This document shows positions 1-11,697 of a stretch of 64,000 bases of DNA, piece after piece. The position numbers and the translations under genes were made by a program. The stretch's first letter is position 1. Every line of letters starts with the position of its first letter. The DNA is from Coenobita brevimanus (lineage: Eukaryota > Arthropoda > Malacostraca > Decapoda > Coenobitidae), in the NCBI GenBank assembly GCA_032717465.1, contig CM064684.1:585001-649000 (forward strand). The letters run 5' to 3'. Below the pieces are notes generated by a model. It did not search any database and was not told the DNA's origin. It saw only the letters and a list, made by a program, of their open reading frames with translations.

Positions 1-8
1 TTTATTAC

Positions 9-236
9 TATACTCCTCTCACTTTAACTTGGCCTATCACTGCCATCTCACCATCTTGAATACTGTCAAGGGAAATAATAATAATAATAATAATAATAAC
101 ACTAGAACATGAAGTTAGCCATGAAAAAATGCTAAGGGATAAGGCGCCGTGGTCTCATCTCTTTCCGCCAGTGTGTTACGTATAAGCTGCAAAAGGACGA
201 AAATCTGAGCCAAGTTAGAGTAAACAGGGTGTACTC
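9..236. mobile_element. MITE-A copy with an internal AAT array
   Basis: Ends are imperfect inverted repeats: the left end starts TATACTCCTCTCACTTTAAC and the right end reads GCCAAGTTAGAGTAAACAGG. The same terminal pair bounds copies near 9.95, 11.7, 11.9, 13.0, 32.0, 51.4 and 51.8 kb. No coding capacity is visible, so it is a non-autonomous element. The best copy is flanked by TA. An (AAT)n array at 76-100 lies inside this copy. Confidence 0.6.
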
Positions 237-343
237 GCTTCACACAAATAAACATACAAGCAGATAAACCTTAACAAAGATCAGTAATAATGCAAAATTT
301 CAAAGGCCTACTTTACTACATTATTTCGGATACAGAGATATGG

Positions 344-500
344 CGGCTGGCAATAGATAGATAGATAGATAGATAGATAGAGATACGGCTAGTAGGAGAG
401 GCTAGAGTTGGTAATAAAACAATTCCAATTCATACCGTCACATGGGTAGATAGATACACATAAATACCACACTGGATAGATAGATAGGTAGATAGACAGA
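344..500 (+). repeat. LINE 3' tail remnant followed by GATA arrays
   Basis: The motif CTGGCAATAGATAGATAG at 347-364 equals the 3' terminus of the LINE family found at 28.6 and 62.9 kb. It is followed by a GATA array to about 383 and by interrupted GATA/GACA repeats to about 500. The array probably grew from a retrotransposon tail. Confidence 0.6.
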
Positions 501-599
501 TATAACGAAGGTCCTGGTATTACTGAGGTTAGATAGACATGGGTATTAATCTGGACAGACGCACAGAGTACACCGAAAAAAAGATAGACATAGGCTATA

Positions 600-1112
600 T
601 TGGATAGATACATAGATGATAGTGAAGATAGATAGAGGGATGATAGTGAAGATAGATAGACGGATGATAGTGATGATAGATAGACGTGATAGTGAAGATA
701 GATAGACGGATGATAGAGAAGACAGACACAGATGATAGTGAAGATAGACACAGATGATAGTGAAGATAGCCAGACAGATGATAGTGAAGATAGACATAGA
801 TGATAGTGAAGATAGACAGACAGATGATAGTGAAGATAGATAAACGGATGATAGTGAAGATAGACAGACAGATGACAGTGAAGATAGATAAACGGATGAT
901 AGTGAAGATAGCCAGACAGATGATAGTGAAGATAGATAGACAGATGATAGTGAAGATAGACAAAGATGATAGTGAAGATAGATAGACGGATGATAGTGAA
1001 GACAGATAGACGGATGATAGTGAAGATAGATAGACTGATGATAGTGAAGATAGATAGACTGATGATAGTGAAGATAGACATTGACGATAGTGAAGATAGA
1101 CAGACAGATGGC
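600..1112. repeat. 24-bp minisatellite (GATGATAGTGAAGATAGATAGAC type)
   Basis: About 20 units share the core GATGATAGTGAAGATAGA followed by a variable CAGACA, TAGACG or TAAACG segment. The usual period is 24 bp, with shorter 18 to 21-bp variants. Because 24 is a multiple of three, several frames stay open and give repetitive peptides rich in YLHYH, SSLSSV or IFTII. These are array by-products, not genes. Confidence 0.85.
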
Positions 1113-1189
1113 AGGTAGATACACTGCCAGGTAACCACGTCAGGTGAGTCATTATTGATTAGTCTACCTGGATCGATATAACGAACTTG

Positions 1190-1785
1190 GGGGTGGGGAG
1201 AGGGGAGGGGAGGGGAGGGGAGGAGAGGGGAGGAGAGAAGGGGTGGAGGTGTGGAGAGGGAGGGGGAGGGGTGTAGAAGGGAAGGGGAGGAGAGAAGAGG
1301 AGAGGAGGGGTGGAGGTGGGGAGAGGGAGGGGGAGGGGGATGGAAAGGAAGGGAAGGGAAGGGGGATGGAAGGGAAGGGGAGGGGAGGGGAGGGGAGGGG
1401 AGGGGAGGGGAGGGGAGGGAAGGGGAAGGGAAGGGGGAGATGCATGAAGGTGAGAGGGAAGAGGTGGGGAGGGGAAGGAGGGAGAGGGAGGAGGTGGGGA
1501 AGGGAAGGGAAGGGGGAAATAGTGGATGATGGAGAGGGAGAGAGAAGGGAGAGTGGGAAGGAGGGGAGAGGGAAAGAGGGAGAGTGTGAGGGAGGAAGAA
1601 AAATGAATGGGGGAGGAGGGAGGGGAGGGAGGAAAAAGGAGGGGATGGAGGGGAAGTGAGGGGGTGTGGGAAGGGAGGAGGGGCAGAGATAAAGATGGAG
1701 GATGGGAGGAGAAAGGAAAGGTCTGAGGGAGGAAGGGAGGAGGGAGGGAGAGAGAGAGAGAGAGAGAAGGGGAGGGGGGGGGTTA
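1190..1785. repeat. Polypurine GGGGA-type tract
   Basis: Nearly 600 bp are almost pure A/G on the + strand, with tandem GGGGA runs at about 1200-1230 and 1378-1420. No pyrimidine run interrupts it for long distances. Such mirror-symmetric purine tracts can adopt triplex or G-quadruplex forms, a known property of the sequence class and not shown here. Open frames in it are low-complexity by-products. Confidence 0.85.
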
Positions 1786-1814
1786 AGTCGACCATTTCTA
1801 AACATGAAGGAAAA

Positions 1815-1829
1815 ACTGAGGAAACGGAT

Positions 1830-1873
<44 letters not shown>

Positions 1874-1975
1874 TTATCCAACATGTTATCAGATTTGGAG
1901 AGACAAAGTTATGGTGTGAGAAATGGAACGCGAGGAAGAAAGTGAGAGAGTGAGTGAGAGTGTGTGAGAGAGAGA
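1815..1975. repeat. GA-rich microsatellites
   Basis: A (GA)n run at about 1829-1874 and a second GAGA/GTGA run at about 1940-1975 continue the purine bias of the preceding tract. Confidence 0.85.
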
Positions 1976-2019
1976 GGCTGCCAGGCGTAGGAGGCAGCCG
2001 ACGTGGGGTTACTGTCTGG

Positions 2020-2760
2020 CTTTGACCCCTACCTACCTACCTGCCTAACCCACCTGCCTGCCTACCTACCTGTCTATCTACTTACATATCCTGTCTACCT
2101 GCCTACCTACCTACTTACCTACCTACCGACCTACCTGCCTGCGTACTTACCTTCTTGCCTACATACATAGCTTACCTGCCTGCCTTCATACCTACCCACT
2201 TCCTTCCTTACCTACCTACCTACCTACCTTTCTACCTACGGTACATAGCTTATCTGCCTGACTTCCTACCTACCTACTTACATATCTAACTACCTACATA
2301 GCATATCTGCCTGACTTCCTACCTACCTACCTACCTACCTACTTCTGCTCTTTATCTATCTACCTACTTACCAACCTACTTCCCATCATACCTCCCTCCC
2401 TACCTCCCTAAGTACCTATTAAACTTCCTGTCCACCTTCATTTTTACCTTACTACCTACCTACCTACCTGCCTGCCTGCCTGCCTGCCTACCTACCTACC
2501 TACCTACCTACCTACCTACTTACATCAGCAAATTATCTAACCCTCGCCTAGGTTTACTTTTACCTAGCCTGTCTACCTTTCTTTATAGTTACCTACATTT
2601 TAATTTACCTACCTACATACCTACTTACCTTCCTTCTCACCTACCTACACTTTCAGACAACGGAATTACCTACCTACTCACCTACCTACCTACCTATCTA
2701 CTTATTTATCTGCCTACCTACCTACCTACCTGTCTACTAAGCTACTTACCTACTACCTAC
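2020..2760. repeat. TACC tetranucleotide satellite
   Basis: About 740 bp of TACC/TGCC/TTACC tetranucleotides. The purest stretch is at about 2453-2520 and the rest is degenerate. A sub-repeat containing CATAGCTTAYCTGCCTGACT appears near 2167, 2246 and 2297, so parts were duplicated as longer blocks. No gene is visible. Confidence 0.85.
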
Positions 2761-2849
2761 CTGCTTACCTACCTTCCTCCTCCCTCCCTCTTCACCATCT
2801 TTTTCCCTTCTCCCTCCTCCCTCCCCCCTTTCAATTACACGTTCACTCC

Positions 2850-3432
<583 letters not shown>

Positions 3433-3434
3433 AC

Positions 3435-4018
3435 ACACCTCTTCGCTTCAAAACACGCTTCTCAAAAAAAAGATGACATTTTCAAACTCCTCCGTCAGTG
3501 TTCAAAACAGCGACCTATATTTGGGGTGGAAGGTTTATGCGGACATTTTTTACTCCCAGTCTCTTTTCATTTCATTTTTAGGAAGGGGGCCGACTCCCGA
3601 TGATTTATGGTGGGGATCACGCCTCCCAAATATCGCAATACGAATGAGAGTCCATAGTACGGCATGTGTCAAGATATTAAAGTCATACCTGAGTCTTTGC
3701 ACTACCTGAGAATTTTTTATTTGGCGAAAGGGGTTAAAACACCAAAGAACTGTGAATGGATATTATGTATAGGGAATGGCCTCCCCCGTAACCCAGAAAA
3801 AATCAATTGGGAAGGTCCTTTAATTCCACGTGTTAAAGAGCGCGCACGCAAGCACCCACGCATGCACGTACAGTACACACACACACACACACACGCAGGC
3901 TGAATCTCGCGCAAAAGGTATAGAGGGAGTTGCCGAAAGATACCATCCACCTTTGTAGAATATCCGCAGGTAACAAAATAAGAAGGAGTGACTGGGCTCA
4001 GGGGATGTATTGAAATAA
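3435..4018. other. Intergenic stretch, no gene seen
   Basis: Unique-looking sequence with one short AC run near 3872-3896. Short open frames here have no recognisable domain and extend out of the dinucleotide arrays. Confidence 0.5.
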
Positions 4019-4020
4019 AC

Positions 4021-4023
<3 letters not shown>

Positions 4024-4099
<76 letters not shown>
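4024..4099. repeat. (TC)n-(AC)n compound microsatellite
   Basis: A TC run at 4024-4052 passes directly into an AC run at 4053-4098. It repeats the CT-then-CA layout of the array at 2.85-3.43 kb. Confidence 0.9.
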
Positions 4100-4100
<1 letters not shown>

Positions 4101-4213
4101 GGGAGAGTGGTGTTAGGTGGAGGGCAGATGTAACCTTAAACAACGCTAATGAGAGCGAAACACCTGAACACACAATCCAACACCCCACCGAGGCCAACTG
4201 GACATTACAACAA

Positions 4214-4392
4214 CGATTACTATCTATCTATTGCCAGACGCCTTAATCCTGTAAGGGGTGGCCACAAACAAATCGCCTCCATTTCGCCCTGTCCCCCGCC
4301 ATTTCATTGCCCTGCTCCCAGCTCACACCCCTCTCTCTCATATACCTCTCCACTCCATCCCTCCATCTCATCCTTGGCCTCCCCCATTTTAC
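4214..4392 (-). mobile_element. 3' fragment of the GATA-tailed LINE
   Basis: Read on the minus strand this is the end of the LINE family seen at 28.6 kb. It covers the RMRWRDGVERYMRE-coding region, the untranslated GGGGTGGCCAC segment and the end GCGTCTGGCAATAGATAG. It is truncated on the 5' side near 4392, where a modular SINE starts. Copies occur at 39.04, 51.2 and 62.9 kb. Confidence 0.75.
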
Positions 4393-4885
4393 CTGGTGGT
4401 AAATAGTGGCCATCATCATCCACTTACTTGATGTAGTGCTGCCTGCTTCTTCCTTCACCTTTATCGTTCTTTTTCTTTCTCTACCCTCATCTCATTTTAT
4501 TTCTCCCATCCTTCCTGTTACCTTTTGCTATTCTTCTTTTTACTTTAGGTGGTTCTACACTGAGTGGCAAGCCTAAAGGTTTCCTGTAACCCAGGAAACC
4601 GTTCAAAACGCTGGGTGGTAACCATATAACTACATAACAGGGTGATGTGGAGCCAACTATGGTGCCCCTGTTAACTGGGTAGAGAGACGCAAATGCGGCG
4701 TCCCTCCAGAAACTAAACTTCCACACTCTTCCCTGCGTCTTGGTGCTGCAGGGCGCTGTCTACCGCAAGGGAACATCGGTTTACTGCAGAGGATGATCCT
4801 GCAGGGGCACCTGCTTGCCTGCGATTGATGGATCTGCCCAGCCAGACAGACCAAGGTTAACCAAAAACAACACCAACAACAACAA
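4392..4885 (+). mobile_element. Modular SINE, 3' module ii, long copy
   Basis: Parts in order: a 5' module containing CATCCACTTACTTGATGTAG (about 4395-4440), a pyrimidine-rich linker, the central core with inverted repeat GGTTTCCTG/CAGGAAACC at 4578-4600, then module ii starting near 4640 (GGTGCCCCTGTTAACTGGG). It ends in a CAACAACAAC tail near 4865-4888. The same order occurs in reverse at 36.27-36.64 and 58.67-59.13 kb. Confidence 0.65.
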
Positions 4886-4982
4886 CCCGTTCTCCTCTAA
4901 TTGGCCTAAAATTGCCATCTCTCTATCTTGAATACTGAGCTGAAACAAGAAATGAACACTAGGATGCGATGCTAGTGTACTA
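4885..4982 (+). mobile_element. MITE-A half copy
   Basis: The left half of MITE-A is recognisable (TTGGCCTAAAATTGCCATCT and ATACTGAGCTG). The right half is absent, so it is truncated. Confidence 0.5.
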
Positions 4983-5019
4983 AGTGTACCAGATTTCATC
5001 CACGACATCAAAAAGGTAG

Positions 5020-5207
5020 CTACAGTGAATGAGTGGGTGAATGAGTACCCGGTAAGTGAATGAGTGAGTGAGTAAGCGAATGTGTGAATGAGTGAGTGGG
5101 TGAGTGAGTGAGTAAGCGAATGTGTGAGTAAGTGAATGAGTGAGTGAGTGAGTGAGCAAGCGAATGTGTGAGTGAGTAAGTGAATGAGTGAGTGAGTGAG
5201 TGACACG
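5020..5207. repeat. GAGTGAGT-type minisatellite
   Basis: Units of GAGTGAGTGAGT and AAGCGAATGTGTGAATGAGT alternate in a 36 to 48-bp higher pattern (AAGCGAATGTGTGA near 5073, 5115 and 5158). The minus strand reads as low-complexity THSLTHSL peptide, an array by-product. Confidence 0.85.
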
Positions 5208-5377
5208 GTTAGCAACACACAGGATTTTGCTGCCCCTGTGCGTGTGGCAAAAATACCTCATGAGACTGAAGGACATAAATAGCACTGATGAGATCGAGAA
5301 GGCTTGAACACACACACAATCGAACACCACCAAGGCCTGCCGGACATAACAATTATTACTGTACCACTTCAACTACT

Positions 5378-5378
<1 letters not shown>

Positions 5379-5425
<47 letters not shown>
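5379..5425. repeat. (TTA)n microsatellite
   Basis: About fifteen uninterrupted TTA units. Confidence 0.9.
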
Positions 5426-5426
<1 letters not shown>

Positions 5427-5589
5427 TTCCACTCGTCTTACTCTTGCTACGTCCATACAGATTTATTCAGCTAAGAAGCCCTCTCTAGTAGTAAAAAATA
5501 ATAATAATGCTGCTACACCTAACCCAAATATGTCTTTGAAGGTAGCCAAAAAGTAATTAAAATAAAAAAATATCACGGGACTGAAGCAG

Positions 5590-5593
5590 TATA

Positions 5594-5670
<77 letters not shown>

Positions 5671-5672
5671 GA

Positions 5673-5711
<39 letters not shown>

Positions 5712-6016
5712 TGTTGTTGTTGTTGTTGTTGTTGCTGTTGTCGTTGTACTGTATCGTAATAGCAGTAATAGTAATTGCTGAGGCAGTAGTAGTAGTAGTA
5801 GTAGTAGTAGCAGCAGTAGTAGTAGTAGAAATAGTAGTAGAAGTACCGTAGTAGTAGTAGTAATAGAAGTACCGTAGTAGTAGTAGTAGTAGTAGTAGTA
5901 GTACTTGTTGTTGTTGTACTGTATCGTAACAGTAATTGCTGAGGCAGTAGTAGTAGTAGTAGTAGTACCAGTAGTAGTAGTAGAAATACCGTAGTAGTAG
6001 TAGTAGTAGTAGTTTT
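5590..6016. repeat. (GTA)n array grown from a SINE tail
   Basis: Long GTA/GTT trinucleotide array. A longer block with TACTGTATCGTAA, TAATTGCTGAGGCAG and GTA units is duplicated (about 5745-5785 and 5917-5950). The right end passes directly into the tail of a module-iv SINE on the minus strand, so the array is probably the expanded SINE tail. Confidence 0.8.
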
Positions 6017-6205
6017 TGTTGTTGTTCTGGCCCCAGGCTCACTTGAAACATGAACCCAGTAGACTACAGGCTGCATGTGCCCCTCTCCTGCAGTCCACCA
6101 CCCTCCTCTCGGTGGAAGAGGAAGGTGGCGGAGGTTTAAGTATCAGGGCAGTGCATCCGGCCAGTCATATCCGTGCCACTGCAAGAAGGCGACCCTCTGA
6201 GGCAG
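6017..6205 (-). mobile_element. Module-iv SINE-like repeat
   Basis: On the minus strand it ends with a CTGCAGGAGAGG segment, TTCATGTTTCAAGTGAGC and then AACAACAACAAAAACTACTAC. The same 3' segment and trinucleotide tail occur on the + strand at 15.84-16.08 kb. It has no coding capacity. Confidence 0.5.
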
Positions 6206-6224
6206 CACATCCTTGAATGGGTTA

Positions 6225-6312
6225 AATAGCACTAATGAGAGCGTTAAGGCCTGCGCACACCCCACCACACAGCACCAAGGCCGACCGTACGTACTGACAA
6301 TTAAAACAATCA
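6225..6312. repeat. Short dispersed repeat (AGCACTAATGAGAGCG family)
   Basis: Related copies start near 4145 and 5279. All share AATGAGAKCG, an A/C-rich middle with ACACMC, and AAGGCCNRCCGNACAT-like bases before an AATTATTACT-like end. Function unknown; probably the 3' end of a mobile element. Confidence 0.45.
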
Positions 6313-6357
6313 CTGTCGCTTGTAATTCTTGTTGGGCTACCTGAATTAAATAAACAC

Positions 6358-6363
<6 letters not shown>

Positions 6364-6423
<60 letters not shown>

Positions 6424-6454
6424 GTCCACCTTGTCTCTTAACCCCTTCCGTCTC

Positions 6455-6487
<33 letters not shown>

Positions 6488-6594
6488 TTTCTCGGCCATT
6501 GTTCAATTCGGCCTCGTGGGTCACAAGTGCAACACGTCACGTTCGGGAACTATTGTGATCGAGTTTGGGAGGATTCGGTTCGACACTGTGTTTC

Positions 6595-6632
<38 letters not shown>
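6364..6632. repeat. Three CT microsatellites
   Basis: CT runs at about 6364-6415, 6455-6479 and 6596-6629 lie within 270 bp of otherwise unique sequence. A frame crossing them is low complexity. Confidence 0.85.
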
Positions 6633-6839
6633 ACTATGCTGAGCTAGGAGTCTTGGGTGTTGAGAATTATTGTGCTCGTGTGTGTAGCGAGAGGATCGAG
6701 GTTGGAAGATTTGGCGAGAGGCTGCGTTTCGGCTTTCCTGTCACTTTACCTTCCTTTATATTTCCTTTTTTTTTCCCCCTCTTCATCAACCTAACCCTCG
6801 CACGGTCGAACCAACTCTAGCACTTTATCCGGGTATACA

Positions 6840-7490
6840 GGAGACAACATGGTACACTTAAGTATGGACTGAAGTATACGAGAGGGCGTGCTCAGAACAT
6901 CTCCAACATTCCATTATCTATTTCATGTAGGATAATTTTCATCAGGTGGGGGTGAGTCATGGGACAGAAGAGTTGGTGTAAATACAGTCTAGATTAAGCG
7001 GTTCTGCCAAATACTTCACTCCTGCTGCCTCGTACGGTTTTATGCTGCCAAGGTGAGATTTTTGTTTTTAATTAGAAGGCTTAGATTTTGTCTTAATTAA
7101 CCCTTTCAGCAACAGATCTTAACTCATCATCATCACCATTATCATTATCATCGTCATCATCATCATCTCTTTTTTCACGCCTATGGGTGGGGTGAGATGG
7201 GGTTCAGAAAGCAAGGAAAGTAAGATGAATAAAGAAAGGAGAAAGACAAACAAAGGTGAAGTATAAATTAAGTATAAATAAAGAAAAATGAAAGTATAAA
7301 TGAATAATGAAAGACAACATGACAGGGAGGAAACTACCGTTAATCTAGAGTTTGTTCACTGAAATGTACCCCAAAGAACATCACTCACAGTTCAATCCAC
7401 CGGAACCTTTGTGATCACTACAATGAACAAATAAGACATCGCAGTGACTGAGTTAATCTTTTGTCTTTTTTTCCTCCATTTAAAACGCAC
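6840..7490. other. No gene seen
   Basis: AT-rich sequence with a CAT/ATC trinucleotide run at 7125-7165 and a short AAGTATAAAT repeat at 7258-7310. No domain or long frame. Confidence 0.5.
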
Positions 7491-7499
7491 TCCTCCAAC

Positions 7500-7820
7500 C
7501 CTTTATTATCTCATGAGAGGTGTAAGGGCCCAGGGCTAGGCTACTTAAGATGGGTGACCAGTTGCTCCCCCGAGTGGCATCAGGCTGTGAGCAATAAACC
7601 CCCCCAAAAAATCTTCAGGTGTCAGGCTGTGAGCAATAAACCCCCCCAAAAAAATCTTCAGGTGTCAACTTCAAAGGCCACATCTGACTCCATAGGTTAA
7701 CCCACTACACCAGCATGTTTACATTTAATCATATGGTTCCGGTTCAACGTAGGGAAGTACGGTAAATGGTTTCCTGGCCTACAAGAAACCACTGCCTTGT
7801 TACTCAGTGCAGAATCACCT
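7500..7820 (-). mobile_element. Degenerate modular SINE with core
   Basis: GGGCCCAGGGCTAGGC and GTGAGCAATAAACCCC near 7527-7590 match module i at 16.2 and 37.7 kb. The core inverted repeat is near 7768-7790. A 47-bp segment (CAGGCTGTGAGCAATAAACC to CTTCAGGTGTC) is tandemly duplicated at about 7579-7666. Confidence 0.5.
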
Positions 7821-7871
7821 TAAAGTAGCACTATATCAAATGAGGAAATGGTGGGGGCCCAAAACCTAACA

Positions 7872-7965
7872 TTATATATAGATAGATAGATATAGATAGA
7901 CAGACAGACAGATAAACAGATAGACAGATTGAGAAAGAGAGACAGATTGAGAAAGAAAGACAGAT
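7872..7965. repeat. GATA/GACA tetranucleotide array
   Basis: TAGATAGATAGATA, then CAGACAGACAGA, then two copies of GACAGATTGAGAAAGA. Confidence 0.85.
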
Positions 7966-8469
7966 AGATTCAAAATACCGTACATTTCTTCTTTGCGAAC
8001 GTATGTTTTCAAAAAAATCATTAAAAGTTAAAATTATTCTTATTTAATGAATGCAAAAACATGTTCTGTTCCCGTACAATCAAAACGAGTGACCTACATC
8101 AATACACTTCATATTTACTTATTTTGCCGTATCACCTAATAATTCTTACCTAATTAATGCAGAAAATATATTGTTTCATCAATTGTTTTTCTTCCTGCAT
8201 AAAATAATAATAAAAATAATAATAATAATAATGAAAATAATAATAATAATAATGCACTACGGTACAACTGCTACCTCTTTACAACACGTTTGTCCAATTA
8301 CCTTCTACGCTGGCTCCTCTGACAGGTAAAATCGTCTGACCTTACCTGGAATAAAACCCTACAATTGTTCCCATGACGAAAGACTTAATTTACCTCTCCA
8401 GCCACAGTCGTCACGCCACTTTTATTTTACTCTCCCTTCCACCAAGACGATTTTACCTGCTTTAGGGGA

Positions 8470-8578
8470 GTTTTAGTAGTATCTGTAGTAGGAATTAGCC
8501 CCGGGTTCATCTGAAACGTTAACCCACAGGATTGCACGCTGAGGCTATCCTCCTGAAGGCCACTATCCTATTTGCAGG
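8470..8578 (-). mobile_element. Module-iv SINE fragment
   Basis: GTTTTAGTAGTATCTGTAGTAG followed by GTTCATCTGAAACGTTAACC corresponds to the tail and 3' end of the module-iv family (compare 6.02 and 15.97 kb). It is truncated where the 22-bp minisatellite starts. Confidence 0.45.
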
Positions 8579-8579
8579 G

Positions 8580-9066
8580 GGATAGAGAGAGAGTTGAGCG
8601 TTTTGGAGGCAGTTGAGCGTTTTGGAGGCAGTTGAGAAGCGTTTTGGAGGGAGTTGAGGAGCGTTTTGGAGGGAGTTGAGGAGCGTTTTGGAGGGAGTTG
8701 AGGAGCGTTTTGCAGGGAGGAATGGTTTGGAGGGAGTTGAGAAACGTTTTGGAGGGAGTTGAGAGTTTTGGAGGCAGTTGAGAAGCGTTTTGCAGGGAGT
8801 TGAGGAGCGTTTTGGAGGCAGTTGAGAAGCGTTTTGCAGGGAGTTGAGGAGCGTTTTGGAAGGAGGAATGGTTTGGAGGGAGTTAAGGAATGGTTTGCAG
8901 GGAATTGAGGAGCGTTTTGGAAGAAGTTGAGAGTTTTGGAGGCGAGGAGCGTTTTGAAGGGAGTAGAATGGTTTGCATGGAGCTGAAAGGCGTTTTGGAG
9001 GGAGCTGAGGAATGGTTTGAAGGGAGCTGGGGAGCGTTTTGGAGGAAGCTGAGGAGCGTTTGTTTT
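8580..9066. repeat. 22-bp minisatellite (GAGCGTTTTGGAGGGAGTTGAG)
   Basis: More than 15 units. The period is exactly 22 bp at 8641-8700, with variants in which GAGCG becomes AATGG, AAACG or is lost. The minus-strand frame with SLQNAPQLPPKR repeats is an array by-product, because 22 bp cycles through all three frames. Confidence 0.9.
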
Positions 9067-9169
9067 ACCAGGCAGCTCCACCGCCCAATATTACAGATGC
9101 CACCACTTGAGGGCACCCCTATTGAACACCAACACAGGTTAATCAGAGCTATACGTTGATCATCCTAAA

Positions 9170-9940
9170 ACACCCGCAGTTCCAAACACGTCTCAAAAAA
9201 AAAAAAAAAAAAAAAAAAAAGAATCGTAAAGTGACAGGAAGAAAATTTTAATACATTCTCGCACTCATGGGTTAAATATTACAAAAAAAAAAAAAAAAGT
9301 GATATTTTTTTTCCGAAACCCCTGTCTCTTAATTAGACTTGATTAATTAATGCAAAAAGATGTCTGATTTAATCTTACCAGCCTTTCTTACAACATTAAA
9401 ACTAAACATACAAATACACGATGCCAGTAAACATTTTCTTTATACTTAGGATTAAAATCATGTTCTTAATATCCCACTATAATTCTTCTTTATAAATTAT
9501 GCAATATTATGTCCGCCTTGATCTTTCATAACTAGTCCTGCATAAAAAACAAACAGGCCTTAACTGAGGTGAGTAAAAATTGTCTACCATTCTATCACAT
9601 AATTTACCGTATTCCTATTAAATGCCGAGGCGTTTGATCCGCCGAACATGTGTTAAAAACAAACCTTGAGATCCGTAAAAAGTAAAATTGTCACATAATT
9701 ATTCCTGTTGATAAATGCAGAAATAATCCGCTGGTTTTACCTTTTTAACGTTCCTTCCTGTAGCTCTTAAAAAAAATATATATATATACCGGTATAATTT
9801 TTTTTCTATCTGAAATAACACCTCTCTTATGACGTTATTTTGTGTTATTTTTTATCCCCAGACGATTATAATAACCAAAGAAATTTGATCTTGAATTAAA
9901 GAGGTTAATAAAAACTATACAGAACCTTACAATACCTTTT
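9170..9940. other. AT-rich stretch, no gene seen
   Basis: Two poly-A runs (9197-9220 and about 9282-9298) and an ATATAT run near 9777-9788. Nothing with a recognisable domain. Confidence 0.5.
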
Positions 9941-9944
9941 TTAT

Positions 9945-10128
9945 TACTTTAACCTGGCCTAAAATTGCCATCTCTCAATCTTGAATGCCGAGATGTAAAA
10001 CAGTCGCGAAGAAGTGGTATGGAAGAGATGTAGAGCCGTAGAGTCGTCTTTTGCCTCCACTGACTTAAGTGAAACGAACTGCCAAAGGACGAAATCGGGG
10101 CCAAGTTGCAGTGAAAAGAGTATAGTTC
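9945..10128. mobile_element. MITE-A copy
   Basis: TTACTTTAACCTGGCCTAAA at the left and GGCCAAGTTGCAGTGAAAAG, then AGTATAG, at the right. The inner region has TCGCGAAGAAGTGGTATGGA as in the copies at 11.8 and 12.0 kb. Confidence 0.7.
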
Positions 10129-10447
10129 AAAATTCCTCTCCAAAGCTGAATTCAACCGTTTGATGGTAACAAATAATAACTTGAAGATACCGTTCGCAGC
10201 CTAATCGGTTTGAAATGATTAATGCCAGATACCGCCAGAAAATTAGGTCCACTCATACTAGTACTCATTATTTTGTATGACCACAATAAAAACAGGAATA
10301 CGAATAAAAAATAAAAAGACTTGGAGTGAAAATAGATGAAAACCGGATTAATTTCTTGTTCAGCCTTGGCCGAAAGAGTCAGTAGCCGAGATTGCGCAAC
10401 AACAGACTGACTGGCTGACCGAAGGCGCTGGAGACAATTAAGTGAGA

Positions 10448-10466
10448 GAGAGAGAGAGACCAATAT

Positions 10467-10501
<35 letters not shown>

Positions 10502-10607
10502 CCGAGAATGAGTCTTAAAAGCTACCAATGCAGAAACTCAGTCATTTGTACACACACACACACACAAAGAGCAAGTTCCATCACGTACATTAATTCTCAT
10601 GGCTATC

Positions 10608-10668
<61 letters not shown>

Positions 10669-10785
10669 CCTCCTGGTTATCTATATAATGTTACATGGAT
10701 GCATCACGCACAAACTGGCGCTGATTACAAGCATAAATGTTGGCTACGTGACATCCACACACACACGCACACACAGACAGGTAAG
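10448..10785. repeat. GA/CT and AC microsatellites
   Basis: GA then CT runs at 10443-10499, AC runs at 10550-10567, 10611-10667 and 10757-10775. No gene. Frames reading THTHTH are by-products. Confidence 0.85.
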
Positions 10786-10959
10786 GATCTATAATAGGCC
10801 TATTTCAGTGAGAGCTAGCCTAGTACGGTACATGAAGTTTCGCGCGCATAACAAACGTAAATATATAGAAATGGACGATAAAATAATAAAAGAAGACAGG
10901 ACATAACGAGCCCAACTCAGTCCTGTAAAAATGCAATTAGGAGGAGGAAATTTTTTTCT

Positions 10960-11290
10960 TTAGTTAGGTTAGGTTAGGTAAGGTTACATCAGGTTGGGTT
11001 GGGCTGGGCTGGCTTGGGTTGGGTAAGGTTAGGTTAGGTTGGGACGGGATGGGCTGGGCTGGGTTGAGTTAGGTTAGGTTAGGTGAGGTTGAGTTGGGTT
11101 AGGTTGGATTTGTTTGGCTAGGTTAGGTTAGGTTAAGATGGGTTGCTGCTTGCTAGGATGGGCTAGGTTAGGGAATAGTGATTATCAGGCTAAGATGTAC
11201 TGGGTCATGATTACACTAAGTCTTAAGCTAGGTTAGGGTGGCTAAGATAAGAGGCTCGGTTGGGTTAGGTTGGTTTTCAAGGACCAGGTT
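10960..11290 (+). repeat. Interstitial degenerate TTAGG-like repeats
   Basis: TTAGGTTAGGTTAGG at about 10966-10978 and many variants such as TTGGG and CTGGG in 5-bp register. (TTAGG)n is the common arthropod telomere unit, which is established knowledge. The complementary CCTAA form lies at 14.5-14.68 kb. Being internal and degenerate, it is not a functional telomere. Confidence 0.7.
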
Positions 11291-11408
11291 GACTAGGAGA
11301 CTGTTGCTAGGTTTTGGCGGGAAATTATAGGTCAAATTTCGTCTTAACTTGCACTGAAACTTATAGGGTGGTCTGGCTATGAAGATAAACTCTCTCTCTC
11401 TCTGCACA

Positions 11409-11410
<2 letters not shown>

Positions 11411-11480
<70 letters not shown>
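11411..11480. repeat. (GT)n microsatellite
   Basis: About 35 GT units, uninterrupted. Confidence 0.95.
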
Positions 11481-11481
<1 letters not shown>

Positions 11482-11697
11482 CATTACCGAAGAATTACAT
11501 CCATACCATTTCCTTATGTATGTACACTTTCAAAATTACTGTACATTGGTCTGCTGTACTAGTCACGAAGGCTAAGAGAAATTGCACGTTAACTCCTTCA
11601 TCCCCACGAAGTAATTTTTATTTTTATATATTTTTAACTGTTTTACCTCTAGATTCTTTCATTCAAATTTTTTTTCACTGAAAGGGTAAGATACAGC

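Noticed and set aside
600..1112. CRISPR-like regular repeat spacing
   Set aside because: There are no unique spacers; the 24-bp units are continuous and the surrounding DNA is animal nuclear.
389..1795. A 468-codon minus-strand open frame, and several overlapping frames
   Set aside because: It lies wholly in the minisatellite and polypurine arrays. Composition is low complexity (LSLPPS, YLHYH), several frames are open together, and no domain or splice structure is seen.
8563..9081. A 172-codon minus-strand frame with SLQNAPQLPPKR repeats
   Set aside because: It is produced by a 22-bp repeat that cycles through all frames; no non-repetitive part exists.
10960..11290. A true chromosome end
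   Set aside because: The TTAGG-like units are degenerate and unique sequence continues on both sides.
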